Assembly: GCF_000718135.1 (NCBI RefSeq) | Contig: NZ_JOEM01000002.1 | Coordinates: 62,001-126,000, forward strand | Length of the DNA: 64,000 bases | Direction of reading: 5' to 3' | Source: Streptomyces cyaneofuscatus | Lineage (GTDB): Bacteria; Actinomycetota; Actinomycetes; Streptomycetales; Streptomycetaceae | Made by a program: the position numbers and the translations under genes | The notes under the pieces: generated by a model | What the model was told of the DNA's origin: nothing | The model's database searches: none | Seen by the model: the letters and a program-made list of their open reading frames with translations, nothing else | Part shown: positions 8,070 to 17,039 of the stretch, in pieces | Numbering within the stretch: position 1 is the stretch's first letter | Layout of the letters: each line of letters begins with the position of its first letter

Positions 8070-11000
8070 CAGGCGATCCTCGTGTGCATGTCGACGGTGG
8101 TACCGGCCGGTCCTTGGGTGACGGTGACCTGCTGCATCAGGGCACGCATCAGCCCCATACCGCGGCCGCGGTGGGCGTTGCGCTCGGGCTGGGGAACCTT
8201 CCACCGGCCGCTGTCGGCGATGGTCAGGCGCAGGTTGTCGACGGATGCCTCGGCACGGAAGTAGACCGTGTCGCCGGGAGCGTCGCGGTGTCCGTGCTCG
8301 ATGGCGTTGGCACAGGCCTCGCCCGCTGCCACCAGGACGTTCTGCGCTGTGCCTGGCGGCAGGTCGCACTGGTCGAGCCAGCCACGCAGAGCTTTCCGGA
8401 CGGGAGCGAGCTGGCCCGATTCGGCCGGGAAGGACATCTCCAGCGGAGCCGGGTGACGGTAGAGCAGCAGGGCGACGTCGTCGTCGTAGCCGCCGTCCGG
8501 AGCCAGACGGGACATCACGGCGCTGGCCAGATCGTCGACCGCGGTGTCCCGGCCGTCCTGAAGGGCTTCGCCGGCCCGGTCGATGCCCGCGCTGAGCGGA
8601 CGGCGTCGGCGCTCGACCAGTCCGTCGGTGTACAGCAGCAAGGTCGAACGGGCGGAGATGGTACAGCTGCCCTCTGGCCGCGGCCTGCCGGGCCGTACGG
8701 CCAGGGGCAGGGAACGCCCGTCCTCGAGAAGCTTGGTGGTGCCGTCGGGCCGGACGACTATGCCGGGGGGATGTCCCGCGCTGGAGTAGATGAGTTGCCC
8801 GGTTCGGGTGTCGAGAACTCCGCAGAAGACGGTGGTGCACATCGCGCCGTCGACACCGGCGGCGAACTGGTCCAGAGCCATGAGCGCCTGGGCGGGGCCG
8901 GCATCCTGCAGCAGCAGGGCGCGGCAGGCGCTGCGCAGCTGCCCCATGACGGAGGCTGCCTCCAGACCGCGGCCGACGCAGTCGCCGACGACGATGCCGA
9001 TGCGACCGTCGGGCAGGGCGACGGTGTCGTACCAGTCGCCGCCGACCTCCAGGGGACGGGTGGCGGGCTCGTAGCGTACGGCGAAGCCGTCAGGGAGCCG
9101 GGACGGGCCGAGAATGGCCCGCTGCAGCGCGATGGCGGTCTCGCGCTGCTGGTCGATCTGGTGGGCGCGGGCCAGGCCCTGGGCCAGGTGGCCGGCCAGC
9201 AGGGACAGCAGGAGTTGGTCCTCGCCGGTGAAGGGGCGCTGCTCGCCCAGGGCGATCCACAAGGCCAGGGTGCCTTGCGGGTGTTCCAGGACGACGGTGG
9301 CCTCGCCCTGGCCCGGAACGGCGGTGAGCGCGGGCTGGTCACGCAGGCCGGTGAGCATCCGGCGGCGTTCGGCGGGCAGGTCCTGCCAGACGAGGCCGGT
9401 GTCGGTGCAGGTGAGGGCAGGCTCGTCGCGGGGACCGAAGACCACAGCTGTCACCTGTTCGGCACGCCACAGCTTCTTCAGTTCATCGAGAGAGCCTTCG
9501 AGTGCCTCGGTCAGGCTGGGGGCCTGGGACAGACGTGTGCTCAGAGCGGCCAGGGCGGTTTCGCGCTGGATGGCGTAGTGCTCGGCGCTCACGTCACGGA
9601 AGGTTCCGACGATCACCGTGCGGCCGGTGTCGGGGTCCTGGACCTGGTTGAACGTGGCCGTCACCCACAGGCGATGTCCGTCGCGGTGGGCTACGGGAAT
9701 GGTGTAGCTACCGCGTTCCTGGCCGGTCAGCGTGGCGAAGGCCTCGGCAACCAGGCGGTGGGCTTCGGGGTCGGTGGCGGCATCCGGCCACCACGGGTGC
9801 ACCGGCTGGTAGGGCAGGTCTTCGGGGCCGTACCCGAGGATGCCGGTGAAGGAGGTGTTGATCTCGATGACCGCGCCGTCCTCGTCACAGACGAAGAACG
9901 CCTCCTGGAGTGAGTCGATCAGAGCGGTGCGCCACCGGGCGTGGTGGTTGCGCAGCCGGGCCAGTTTCACGTTGGCCTCGACGCGGGCCAGGAGTTCGGC
10001 GGCGGCGAACGGTTTGACGAGGTAGTCGTCCGCGCCCGACCGCAGACCCTCGATGGACGCCTCCTGCCCGGCACGGGCGGACAACAGCACCACCGGCACC
10101 GAGGCGGTACGCGAGTCGGTGCGCAGCGCTCGCACCAGGGACAGGCCGTTCAGTCGGGGCATCATGACGTCGCTGACCACGAGATCGGGGGCGCCCGCGC
10201 GAATGGCTTCGAGGGCCTGCTGTCCGTCGTCGACCGCGTGGACCTGGTATCCGGCGCCGCGCAGCAGCCGGCTGAGGTACTCGCGCATGTCAGCGTTGTC
10301 GTCCGCGATCAGTACCCGCGCCTGAGCCGACAGGCGGGTCGCAGGCGCCTCGCCGACAGCCTGCGGCACTCGGTGCGGTTCGCCGACCGCCACACCGGTC
10401 TGCTCGCTCGGCAGCCAGCGCAGGGCCTCCTGGACGAAGGGGGCGGCGGCGTCGGGAGATGTGTCGTCGCCGGCTTCGGCGCGGACGGCGTCGGCGGGCA
10501 GGTGGGCAGAGCCGAAAGGCAGACGGATGGTGAAGCTGGTGCCCTCACCCTCGGTGGAGTCGGCCGTGATGACACCGCCGTGCAGGCCGACCAGTTCCTT
10601 CACCAGCGCCAGACCGATGCCGCTGCCCTCGTTGGAGCGGGAGCGGGCGTTCTCGATGCGGTGGAACCGCTCGAACAGCCGGGGCATCTCCTTGGCCGCC
10701 ACACCGATCCCGGTGTCCGTGATCCGCACCACGGCCCCGTCGTCCTGGACGCCCACGCTGACCCGGATCGAGCCGTCGAAGGTGAACTTCAGCGCGTTGC
10801 TGAGAAGGTTGAGGACCACCTTCTCCCACATGCCGCGATCGATGTAGACCGGCTCAGGCAGGGGTTCGCACTCGACACGGAAGTCCAGGCCGGCGTTCTC
10901 GACGGCGGAACGGAACACACTGGCCAGCGCGCCGGTGACCGTGGCCAGGTCGACCGGCTCGTAGCTCGCCTGCATCCGACCCGCCTCGATGCGGGAGAAG

Positions 11001-12238
11001 TCCAGCAGCGTGTTGACCAGCTTGCCCAGCCGCAGACCGTTGCGGTGTACGGCCTCCAGCTCCTCGCGCACGCGCGGCTGCGCGTCGGCGAGCTGCTCCC
11101 GCAGTTCCTGGACCGGCCCCATGATCAAGGTCAGGGGGGTGCGGAACTCGTGGCTGATGTTGGAGAAGAACGTCGTCTTGGCCCGGTCCAGCTCCGCGAG
11201 CTCCTCGGCACGGCGCTGCTGTGCCTGATAGCTGCGGGCGCTGGCGACCCCGGCGGCCATGTGTCCGGCGACCAGCTCCAGGAAGCCCTGGTAGTCCTCG
11301 TCCAGGGCACAGAAACGGTTCAGACCCGCCACCATGAATCCGTACGGCGCTCCACCCTGCTGCAGCAGGGGCACGACCAGTGCCTGGGTCGGCGCCTTCT
11401 CCCAGGCCCCGGTCGGCAGGCCCGTGAACGGCTCGCCGTCCAGGGGCACCAGCACGGACTCGCCCCGAGCCGGGGTGTCGGCGGGCCAGCACGGGGCGGG
11501 GTCCGCGGGAAGGATGTCCGCCGCGGCCGGATGAGCGGCCCCGAGCCCGGTGGCCGAGGCGCGACGGGCACTGCCGTCGTCCTGGAACAGATAGGTCAGG
11601 GTGAAGGGCAGATCGTACGGGTTACGACTCAGCTGCTCCCCGGCGAAGTCGAGCATCTCCTGCTCGGTGCGGATGACGCTGGGGTCGGAGCCCAGGTCGC
11701 GCAGGGTCGCCATCCGGCGATCGCCGATGACCCGCTTGGTGTCCTCGCTGACCACGCACAGCATGCCGACGACAGCGCCGCCGTCATCGCGCAGGGGACT
11801 GTAGGAGAAGGTGTGGTAGCTCTCCTCGGTGTAGCCGGAGCGCTCCAGGAACAGCAGCAGCCCCTCGTCCCAGGTGGCCTCACCGCTGTTCAGGACGGTG
11901 TCGATCCGAGGGGCGATGTCGTCCCAGATCTCCGACCACACCTGGGCGGAGGGCCGGCCCAGCGCCCAGGGGTACTTCTGGCCGAGGGTGTCGCGCCGGT
12001 AGGCCTCGTTGCAGAAGAACGTCAGCTCCGGTCCCCACGCCATCCACATGGCGAACTTCGACGACAACAGAATGCTCACGGCCGTCCGCAGACTCTGCGG
12101 CCAGTCCTGCGGCTCTCCCAGCGGCGTCGCCGACCAGTCCACCCGGGCCAGTTCCCGGCCGATGTTCCGGTCGGCCGTGAACACCTCGTCCATAGCAGCC
12201 GAGGGAATGGTGAGCTCACCGTCCTCCGAGCGCGTCAC
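8069..12238 (-). CDS. hybrid histidine kinase - response regulator - PAS - GAF - PP2C - RsbW-like multidomain regulator
   Basis: A 1389-residue fusion. In order: PAS-like sensor (to about 130), GAF-like (about 170-350), HisKA with phospho-His in SHEFRTPLTL (about 370), HATPase with DTGIGV and GSGIGLALVKE (about 480-590), receiver (IADDNADMREYL, phospho-Asp in LVVSDVMMPRL, Lys in DDYLVKPF; about 640-760), PAS (about 775-890), GAF (about 910-1050), PP2C (GGDWYDTVALPDGR, GDCVGRG; about 1075-1250) and a C-terminal HATPase_c_2 anti-sigma domain (EACANAIEHGH, RGRGMGLM). It thus joins a two-component phosphorelay to both a phosphatase and a kinase for STAS proteins. The GTG at 12238 is chosen because GAAGGGG lies 8 nt upstream; starts at 12247 and 12331 are possible. 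Confidence 0.9.
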   Translation of the reverse strand: MTRSEDGELTIPSAAMDEVFTADRNIGRELARVDWSATPLGEPQDWPQSLRTAVSILLSSKFAMWMAWGPELTFFCNEAYRRDTLGQKYPWALGRPSAQVWSEIWDDIAPRIDTVLNSGEATWDEGLLLFLERSGYTEESYHTFSYSPLRDDGGAVVGMLCVVSEDTKRVIGDRRMATLRDLGSDPSVIRTEQEMLDFAGEQLSRNPYDLPFTLTYLFQDDGSARRASATGLGAAHPAAADILPADPAPCWPADTPARGESVLVPLDGEPFTGLPTGAWEKAPTQALVVPLLQQGGAPYGFMVAGLNRFCALDEDYQGFLELVAGHMAAGVASARSYQAQQRRAEELAELDRAKTTFFSNISHEFRTPLTLIMGPVQELREQLADAQPRVREELEAVHRNGLRLGKLVNTLLDFSRIEAGRMQASYEPVDLATVTGALASVFRSAVENAGLDFRVECEPLPEPVYIDRGMWEKVVLNLLSNALKFTFDGSIRVSVGVQDDGAVVRITDTGIGVAAKEMPRLFERFHRIENARSRSNEGSGIGLALVKELVGLHGGVITADSTEGEGTSFTIRLPFGSAHLPADAVRAEAGDDTSPDAAAPFVQEALRWLPSEQTGVAVGEPHRVPQAVGEAPATRLSAQARVLIADDNADMREYLSRLLRGAGYQVHAVDDGQQALEAIRAGAPDLVVSDVMMPRLNGLSLVRALRTDSRTASVPVVLLSARAGQEASIEGLRSGADDYLVKPFAAAELLARVEANVKLARLRNHHARWRTALIDSLQEAFFVCDEDGAVIEINTSFTGILGYGPEDLPYQPVHPWWPDAATDPEAHRLVAEAFATLTGQERGSYTIPVAHRDGHRLWVTATFNQVQDPDTGRTVIVGTFRDVSAEHYAIQRETALAALSTRLSQAPSLTEALEGSLDELKKLWRAEQVTAVVFGPRDEPALTCTDTGLVWQDLPAERRRMLTGLRDQPALTAVPGQGEATVVLEHPQGTLALWIALGEQRPFTGEDQLLLSLLAGHLAQGLARAHQIDQQRETAIALQRAILGPSRLPDGFAVRYEPATRPLEVGGDWYDTVALPDGRIGIVVGDCVGRGLEAASVMGQLRSACRALLLQDAGPAQALMALDQFAAGVDGAMCTTVFCGVLDTRTGQLIYSSAGHPPGIVVRPDGTTKLLEDGRSLPLAVRPGRPRPEGSCTISARSTLLLYTDGLVERRRRPLSAGIDRAGEALQDGRDTAVDDLASAVMSRLAPDGGYDDDVALLLYRHPAPLEMSFPAESGQLAPVRKALRGWLDQCDLPPGTAQNVLVAAGEACANAIEHGHRDAPGDTVYFRAEASVDNLRLTIADSGRWKVPQPERNAHRGRGMGLMRALMQQVTVTQGPAGTTVDMHTRIA

Positions 12239-12527
12239 AGCAGACACCCCTTCACTTGCCTCAGCCTCTTCATGCGGAGTACCGCCCGAGGCTGCTCCAC
12301 AGCGCCGCCGACCGGCAAACACCTCAACCATCTACCCCGCGGAGAACACCCGGCGCTCTCCCACCGCCCGAAGATCCGCCGGCGCATTACGTAGGATAAG
12401 ACAACCGCGTCCGGTGCGGATGCCACGGTAGGCAGCACCTGGCGGAAGCCCGCACGGCGGCGGCGCGGTTCGCAGAGTGGAGCGGGCGCACGTGCGATTC
12501 GCGCGCGGCCGGGATCGACGGTCCGGG

Positions 12528-14969
12528 TCAGCCCCGCCGTACCCGCCCCGCGATCCGCCGCCCCAGGCGGCCCAGCGCGCGGGACCGGTTCCAGTCGCGG
12601 AAGGCGTTCGCCCGGCCGCTGCTGCCCGTGCGGCCCACCGTCTCCTCCACCTCCGCCACGGCCTCCGCCGTCATGCCGCGCACCGCTGGGCGCAGCACCT
12701 CGTCCAGGAGGGCGGCGGCCGTCGTCGTCCAGGCGGTGCCCGCGTGGGGGTGGGCGGTCCAGTTGGTGAAGCAGTCGGCCGCGTAGGCGGGGTTGGTGCG
12801 GAGGCGGGTGCGGGTCGGTTCGGTGCGGGCCGCGCGGTCGTAGGCGGCGATCAGGTCGGCGTCGTCGCTCCGGACGAACGCGTACAGCTCGGCGCCCGGG
12901 CGGTCCGGGGCCAGGAGGCGTTCGGTCAGGGCCGTGAACGCCCGCTCCTGAATTGCTGGTTCGAGGGGTGCGGCCCGGTCGCGCAGGGTACGGACCTGCT
13001 CCGTCCAGCCGGGCTCCGGTGCGCCCGAGCGCAGGTCGCGGCAGAGTTCGAGGAGCTGGAGCGCGGCCCGCTCCCGGCCGCCGATCTCCTGCGGGAAGGC
13101 CCGCAGTAGGTCGTGGGCGAGCGCGGTGCCGTCCTCCGTGTCCGCCGGGGCGCCGAGCGCCGCGTCCACCAGGCGGGCCCACGTCCCCGCCGCCCGGTGC
13201 GCGTCCGAGGTCGCCGCCTCCAGCAGCAGCCGGGCCTCCTCGACCGTGGGCGCCCGGTCCTCCCAGACCAGGCCCACCGCCGTACGCAGGACCAGGGGCT
13301 CGGCGAAGGGGGAGAGACCGGCCGCCCGCAGGACCCGGTGCCAGACAGCCGACCGGTCCCGGCCGAGCGTCGTCATCGCGCCCGGCGCCTCGGCGCACAT
13401 CCGCAGGTGCGGCAGGGCCTGCGTCCCGGTGAACGGCAGCGCCACCCGCTCCAGGAACCGGGCCACCGCCCCCGGGTCCTCCGGCGCGATCCGGTCCAGC
13501 GCCCCCAGCAACGCCGTCCGTACGTCGAACTGCTCGTCCAGCAACTCCAGAAGCGCCGGGGCGAAGGCAGGTGTTCCCTCGGACCCGTCCGCCTCCGTCA
13601 GGATCGTCCGGGCCAGCCGCGCGACGACCTCCGGCAGCACCTCCGTACCATTCACACCCAACAGCCGCGCCACGCGCAGCAGTTGTACGGTCCGGGCCAC
13701 CGGGCGCCCACCGCCCGCACCGCTCTCCAGCTCCGTCAGGATCTCCGGGCCCAGCACCCCCGCGATCGCCTCCCCCTCCGGGCCCACGAACGCGTCCCGG
13801 CGCGGCAGTTCCAGCGAACCGTTGCCGCCCCGCACCGCCTCCGTCACCAGCATCGCGGCGAGCGGCGCGGTGACCGAGGCCGGGCACCGCCCGTCCAGCG
13901 CGCCGAACAGCCGCCCCACCGCGTCGAATTCGGAGCCCGTACGGTCATCGATCCCCGGCGACGTCAGCGCCTCCACCAACTGGCCGGTCCGCTTCGCGTC
14001 CACCGCGTACGGCCGCTCCGCCGCCCAGCCGGCCGCAGCCGCACGCTCCTCGGGCCCCAGCGCGACCCCCGAGCACAGGGCGATCACCGCCAACGGCCCG
14101 GCGGCGAACGGGTCCCCGGGCAGCCCGCGCGCCTCCTCGAACAGCTCCGGCGCCCGGCTCCGCCACACCCGCGCCGCCGTCCGCGCCCACGCGTCCGCCG
14201 TACCGTCCACCGGGGGCCGGTCCGCGCACACATGGACCCGCAGCCCCGCCTCCCGCGCCGCCGCCGCGTCCTCGGGCGGCGCGCCCACCACCCGCAGCGC
14301 CGAACTCCCCGGCCGCCGCGTGTACGTGGTGAACGTCAGCCGCTCCACGCTCCCCCTCGGCAGGGTCACCGCCGCCAGCCCCAGCCAGCGCGCCACATCC
14401 GCGCTCTGCCTCTCCACCAGGACCACCGGCCCGCCCGCCGGGGCCTCCTCCTCGCTCGCCCGGCGCAGATCGGCGAGGACGGCCGCCAGCCACGGGCCGC
14501 GCGACACGGCGAAGTCGTCGAGCCCCTCCCGTACGGGCGCGGGGCCCGGCGGCAGCAGGCCGAGCGGGTCGGACAGCGCACCGCCGCCGACCGGCGTCGC
14601 GGACACCCAGTGCGGCGAGCGCCACGCCTCCACCGGCAGCCGGTCGCCGGGCAGCGGGACGCCCGGGGGCAGGTGCACCGCGTGCGTGTGGAACCGGACC
14701 GGTGCCGTGCCGTCGCCGCGCGCCGGAGCCGTACGGCCGACCACACGGCTGCCGTCGGACAGCACCGCGTACGTGAACGCCTGCGGCAGTGAGCGGAGTT
14801 CGGCGTCGGCGGGGCGGTGCGAGGCTCCGTCGGGCAGCGCGTAGCCGATCAGCGGCTCCAGCTCCGCGAGCAGCGCCGCCGACACCCCCGGCCCGACCGC
14901 CGTGAACCGGCCCGCCGCCTCCTCGTCCCCCGGCGCGGCGGAGATGTGGTGCACCTGTGCAAGGCTCAA
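12528..14969 (-). CDS. GTPase-associated protein 1 (GAP1) family protein, copy 1
   Basis: An 813-residue protein that looks like a paralogue of the product of 22712-25264: both begin SLxQxHxxSA and share IGY, the block ALSDGSRVVGRT/ELSDGSRLLART, HAHAVHL- and HTHAVHL-type segments, RLTFTTYTRRP, and the C-terminal NxAYAADxFxxWxxHP pattern. Residues about 1-140 fit GAP1-N2, the middle GAP1-M, and the all-alpha remainder GAP1-C. The role is not established; the family is defined by linkage to GTPases in predicted NTP-dependent conflict systems. By homology with copy 2 the start is TTG at 14969 (SLAQVHHISA), with GAGGG upstream. It is divergent from the membrane-protein gene at 15197. Confidence 0.8.
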   Translation of the reverse strand: MSLAQVHHISAAPGDEEAAGRFTAVGPGVSAALLAELEPLIGYALPDGASHRPADAELRSLPQAFTYAVLSDGSRVVGRTAPARGDGTAPVRFHTHAVHLPPGVPLPGDRLPVEAWRSPHWVSATPVGGGALSDPLGLLPPGPAPVREGLDDFAVSRGPWLAAVLADLRRASEEEAPAGGPVVLVERQSADVARWLGLAAVTLPRGSVERLTFTTYTRRPGSSALRVVGAPPEDAAAAREAGLRVHVCADRPPVDGTADAWARTAARVWRSRAPELFEEARGLPGDPFAAGPLAVIALCSGVALGPEERAAAAGWAAERPYAVDAKRTGQLVEALTSPGIDDRTGSEFDAVGRLFGALDGRCPASVTAPLAAMLVTEAVRGGNGSLELPRRDAFVGPEGEAIAGVLGPEILTELESGAGGGRPVARTVQLLRVARLLGVNGTEVLPEVVARLARTILTEADGSEGTPAFAPALLELLDEQFDVRTALLGALDRIAPEDPGAVARFLERVALPFTGTQALPHLRMCAEAPGAMTTLGRDRSAVWHRVLRAAGLSPFAEPLVLRTAVGLVWEDRAPTVEEARLLLEAATSDAHRAAGTWARLVDAALGAPADTEDGTALAHDLLRAFPQEIGGRERAALQLLELCRDLRSGAPEPGWTEQVRTLRDRAAPLEPAIQERAFTALTERLLAPDRPGAELYAFVRSDDADLIAAYDRAARTEPTRTRLRTNPAYAADCFTNWTAHPHAGTAWTTTAAALLDEVLRPAVRGMTAEAVAEVEETVGRTGSSGRANAFRDWNRSRALGRLGRRIAGRVRRG

Positions 14970-15196
14970 TTGTCGGCCCTCTTCGTCCTGCCGCGACCGG
15001 GTCCCCGCTCCACCCACACGCGACCGGGTCGGGGGAGGAGTCCGCGGCCGCGGGGGCGACGTTATCAAGGACGGGGGCGGTATCCCTACGCTGCGTCAGG
15101 TCCTGGCCTCAGGGCCGTTCCCGGACCCGTGAGCGGCCGTTGTGTAGAAGACTGTGGGGGGTGCGCCGGCCCGGGCGCACCGGAAGGGGGGAAGCG

Positions 15197-16678
15197 ATGC
15201 GGCAGGTGCCCAATCTGCCCACGTACGACAAGGACGCGACCACCAGGCTGCTCTGCTCGTCGGTGCACCTGGACGACGCGTTCGCCCGGTACGCGCACCA
15301 GGAGCTCTCGGGGGACCGCCTCACCGCGCCCGGCCTGCCGCTCGGCGTGAACCTGCTGGCCCTGGCCCGCCACGCGAGCCGCGCGACCGGGCGGACCGAC
15401 CTCCGCGACCGCAGGCTGGCCTGGCTCTGCGCGGTGTGGTGGCTGGCCGTGCTGAGCGTGATCGGCGGCCTGGTGAGCGGTGCGCCCGGCCTCGCGGAGG
15501 CGGCCGTCGCCGTGCTGCTGCTCGTGCTCGGCTGCGCCTGGTGGCTGATGCACCGGGCCGAGGCGCAGGCCCGCGCCGACGCCCTCGCCGTGCGCGACTC
15601 CGCCGCCCGTCCCCAGGATCTCGCGCCCGAGGTGGCCGACGAGGCCGAACGGCGGCTGCGCGGGATGCGGCGCCCGAACATGGTGCCGTACACCCAGAGC
15701 GCGGAGCGGCAGAACCCGTTCGTCGGCAGCGGGGACAAGATCAAGGAGACGGTCTGGCAGCCGATCGACATCAGCCGCCCCGCCGACGCGCCCGGCGGCG
15801 GCAAGGCGACCCTGGTCCCCTTCGACGCCGTCGACCTCCACACGTACCTGGCAAGGGAGTTGGGGAACCTCGCCGGTCTCGAAGGGCTGCGTGCGCAGAA
15901 CCGGCTCTACGTGCTCGGCCCCCAGGTCTTCTACCTCGGCGACGACGTGCTGCCCGACCGGCTGCGGCCCCCCAACAGCGAGATCCCGCCGCCGCTGGTC
16001 AAGGCGGGACTGCTGAAGCCGGGCGCCGGGATGCGGACCTACCTCAGCCTGGAGCGGGTCGGCGAGGGCGGCCGGGTCATCGTCTCGATGCACCTGCGGG
16101 CCCGGCTCCAGCACCCCAGCCTCTCCTGGGAGGTCGCCGCCTACTGCATCCCGCCGCTGCACGCCCGCTACTACGGCGCGGACTACATCCCGCGCGACGG
16201 GTTCGACCGCTGGTGGAGCCTGGTCCGGTTCGCCACCTCGCACACCTGGTCCGGGCTGACCGGCGCCCCCGGGCGGATCGGGCGCCGCAACGCCGAGCAC
16301 AAGCGGCGCGCCCGCGAGCTGGAGAAGGCGCGCAAGGAGATCACCAAGAAGCACGCGCTGTACGACTACGGCACCACGGACAGCCTGCGGGAACGGGTCG
16401 CCTCCTGGGACCAGTTGGGCCACTCCGAGCGCACCGACTCGCAGGACTTCCTGCACCGGCTCCAGCAGGGCGTGCTCATCGCCACCGAGCGGTTCCTGAA
16501 GGACCACAACGTGGACACCAGCTCCTTCGACCAGGCCCAGCAGGTCATCAACACCCAGACGTACAACATCTCCGGCGACATCACCGGACCCGCCAACATC
16601 GGCAACAACGGCCAGATCTCCGCCGCCTACGGGCAGGGAGCCCAGGCCCCGGCGGCCGCCGGCGGCCCCACTCCCTGA
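15197..16678 (+). CDS. two-TM membrane protein with C-terminal Gly/Asn-rich amyloid-like motif
   Basis: A 493-residue protein: cytoplasmic N-terminal segment, two hydrophobic helices (about 74-93 and 99-118), a long soluble region, a basic coiled stretch (KRRARELEKARKEITKKH, near residues 375-395) and a C-terminal tail. I do not recognise the central domain. The tail, residues about 456-479, has the pattern YNxxGDIxGPxNxGxxGxI, which is repeated at the N-terminus of the next protein (16708). Such Gly/Asn motifs resemble bacterial amyloid-signalling (RHIM/PP-like) motifs that pair a sensor with an effector. ATG 15197 has GGAAGGGGGGAA upstream. It is the first gene of a three-gene unit and divergent from GAP1 copy 1. 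Confidence 0.65.
   Translation: MRQVPNLPTYDKDATTRLLCSSVHLDDAFARYAHQELSGDRLTAPGLPLGVNLLALARHASRATGRTDLRDRRLAWLCAVWWLAVLSVIGGLVSGAPGLAEAAVAVLLLVLGCAWWLMHRAEAQARADALAVRDSAARPQDLAPEVADEAERRLRGMRRPNMVPYTQSAERQNPFVGSGDKIKETVWQPIDISRPADAPGGGKATLVPFDAVDLHTYLARELGNLAGLEGLRAQNRLYVLGPQVFYLGDDVLPDRLRPPNSEIPPPLVKAGLLKPGAGMRTYLSLERVGEGGRVIVSMHLRARLQHPSLSWEVAAYCIPPLHARYYGADYIPRDGFDRWWSLVRFATSHTWSGLTGAPGRIGRRNAEHKRRARELEKARKEITKKHALYDYGTTDSLRERVASWDQLGHSERTDSQDFLHRLQQGVLIATERFLKDHNVDTSSFDQAQQVINTQTYNISGDITGPANIGNNGQISAAYGQGAQAPAAAGGPTP
16562..16633 (+). other. segment encoding the shared YN..GDI.GP.N.G motif, copy A
   Basis: Encodes residues 456-479 of the membrane protein. Against copy B (16717-16788) the identical positions are Y, N, G, D, I, G, P, N, G, G, I, Y and G in the same spacing. 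Confidence 0.75.
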
Positions 16679-16707
16679 GCCCGCACCCACCGATCACCAG
16701 GAGCGAC

Positions 16708-17037
16708 ATGAGCACGTACAACTTCCATGGCGACATCTCCGGCCCGAGCAACTTCGGCGACCACGGAAAGATCGAGGTCACCTACGGCACACCCCCGGCC
16801 GAGGCGCTGAAGCTGGCCGCCGACCTCGTCCAGCTCGTCCGCCAGGAGGCGTCGCGGCCGGAGCTCGCGGCGCAGGCGGAGATCGTGCGCGGCGAGCTGG
16901 TCCGGGCGGGGGAGGAGGGGCGCCCCGCCGACCAGGGCCGGATCCGGCAGGCCCTGGAGACGCTGACGGTGGGGCTCGCGGCGGGCAGCGGCGGAATCGC
17001 CCTCGCCCAGGAGATCGGCCGGCTGGTCGGGCTCTGA
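16708..17037 (+). CDS. small protein: shared Gly/Asn motif plus helical domain (DUF5955-like)
   Basis: A 109-residue protein. Residues 4-27 are the motif YNFHGDISGPSNFGDHGK..., matching the C-terminal tail of the upstream membrane protein. Residues about 32-109 are helical (EALKLAADLVQLVRQEA, IRQALETLTVGLAAGSG, ALAQEIGRLVGL) and resemble the small streptomycete DUF5955-type family. ATG 16708 is preceded by AGGAGCGAC. It starts 29 nt after the membrane-protein gene and ends 2 nt before the phosphatase-like gene, so all three are co-transcribed. An adaptor role, joining the membrane protein by motif-motif contact, is inference. Confidence 0.65.
   Translation: MSTYNFHGDISGPSNFGDHGKIEVTYGTPPAEALKLAADLVQLVRQEASRPELAAQAEIVRGELVRAGEEGRPADQGRIRQALETLTVGLAAGSGGIALAQEIGRLVGL
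16717..16788 (+). other. segment encoding the shared YN..GDI.GP.N.G motif, copy B
   Basis: Encodes residues 4-27 of the small helical protein; partner of copy A at 16562-16633. Confidence 0.75.
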
Positions 17038-17039
17038 AG

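Noticed and set aside
12332..12527. SigB-type promoter upstream of the hybrid kinase
   Set aside because: A GGGTAG-like string occurs on the minus strand, but no GTTT element lies at the proper distance.
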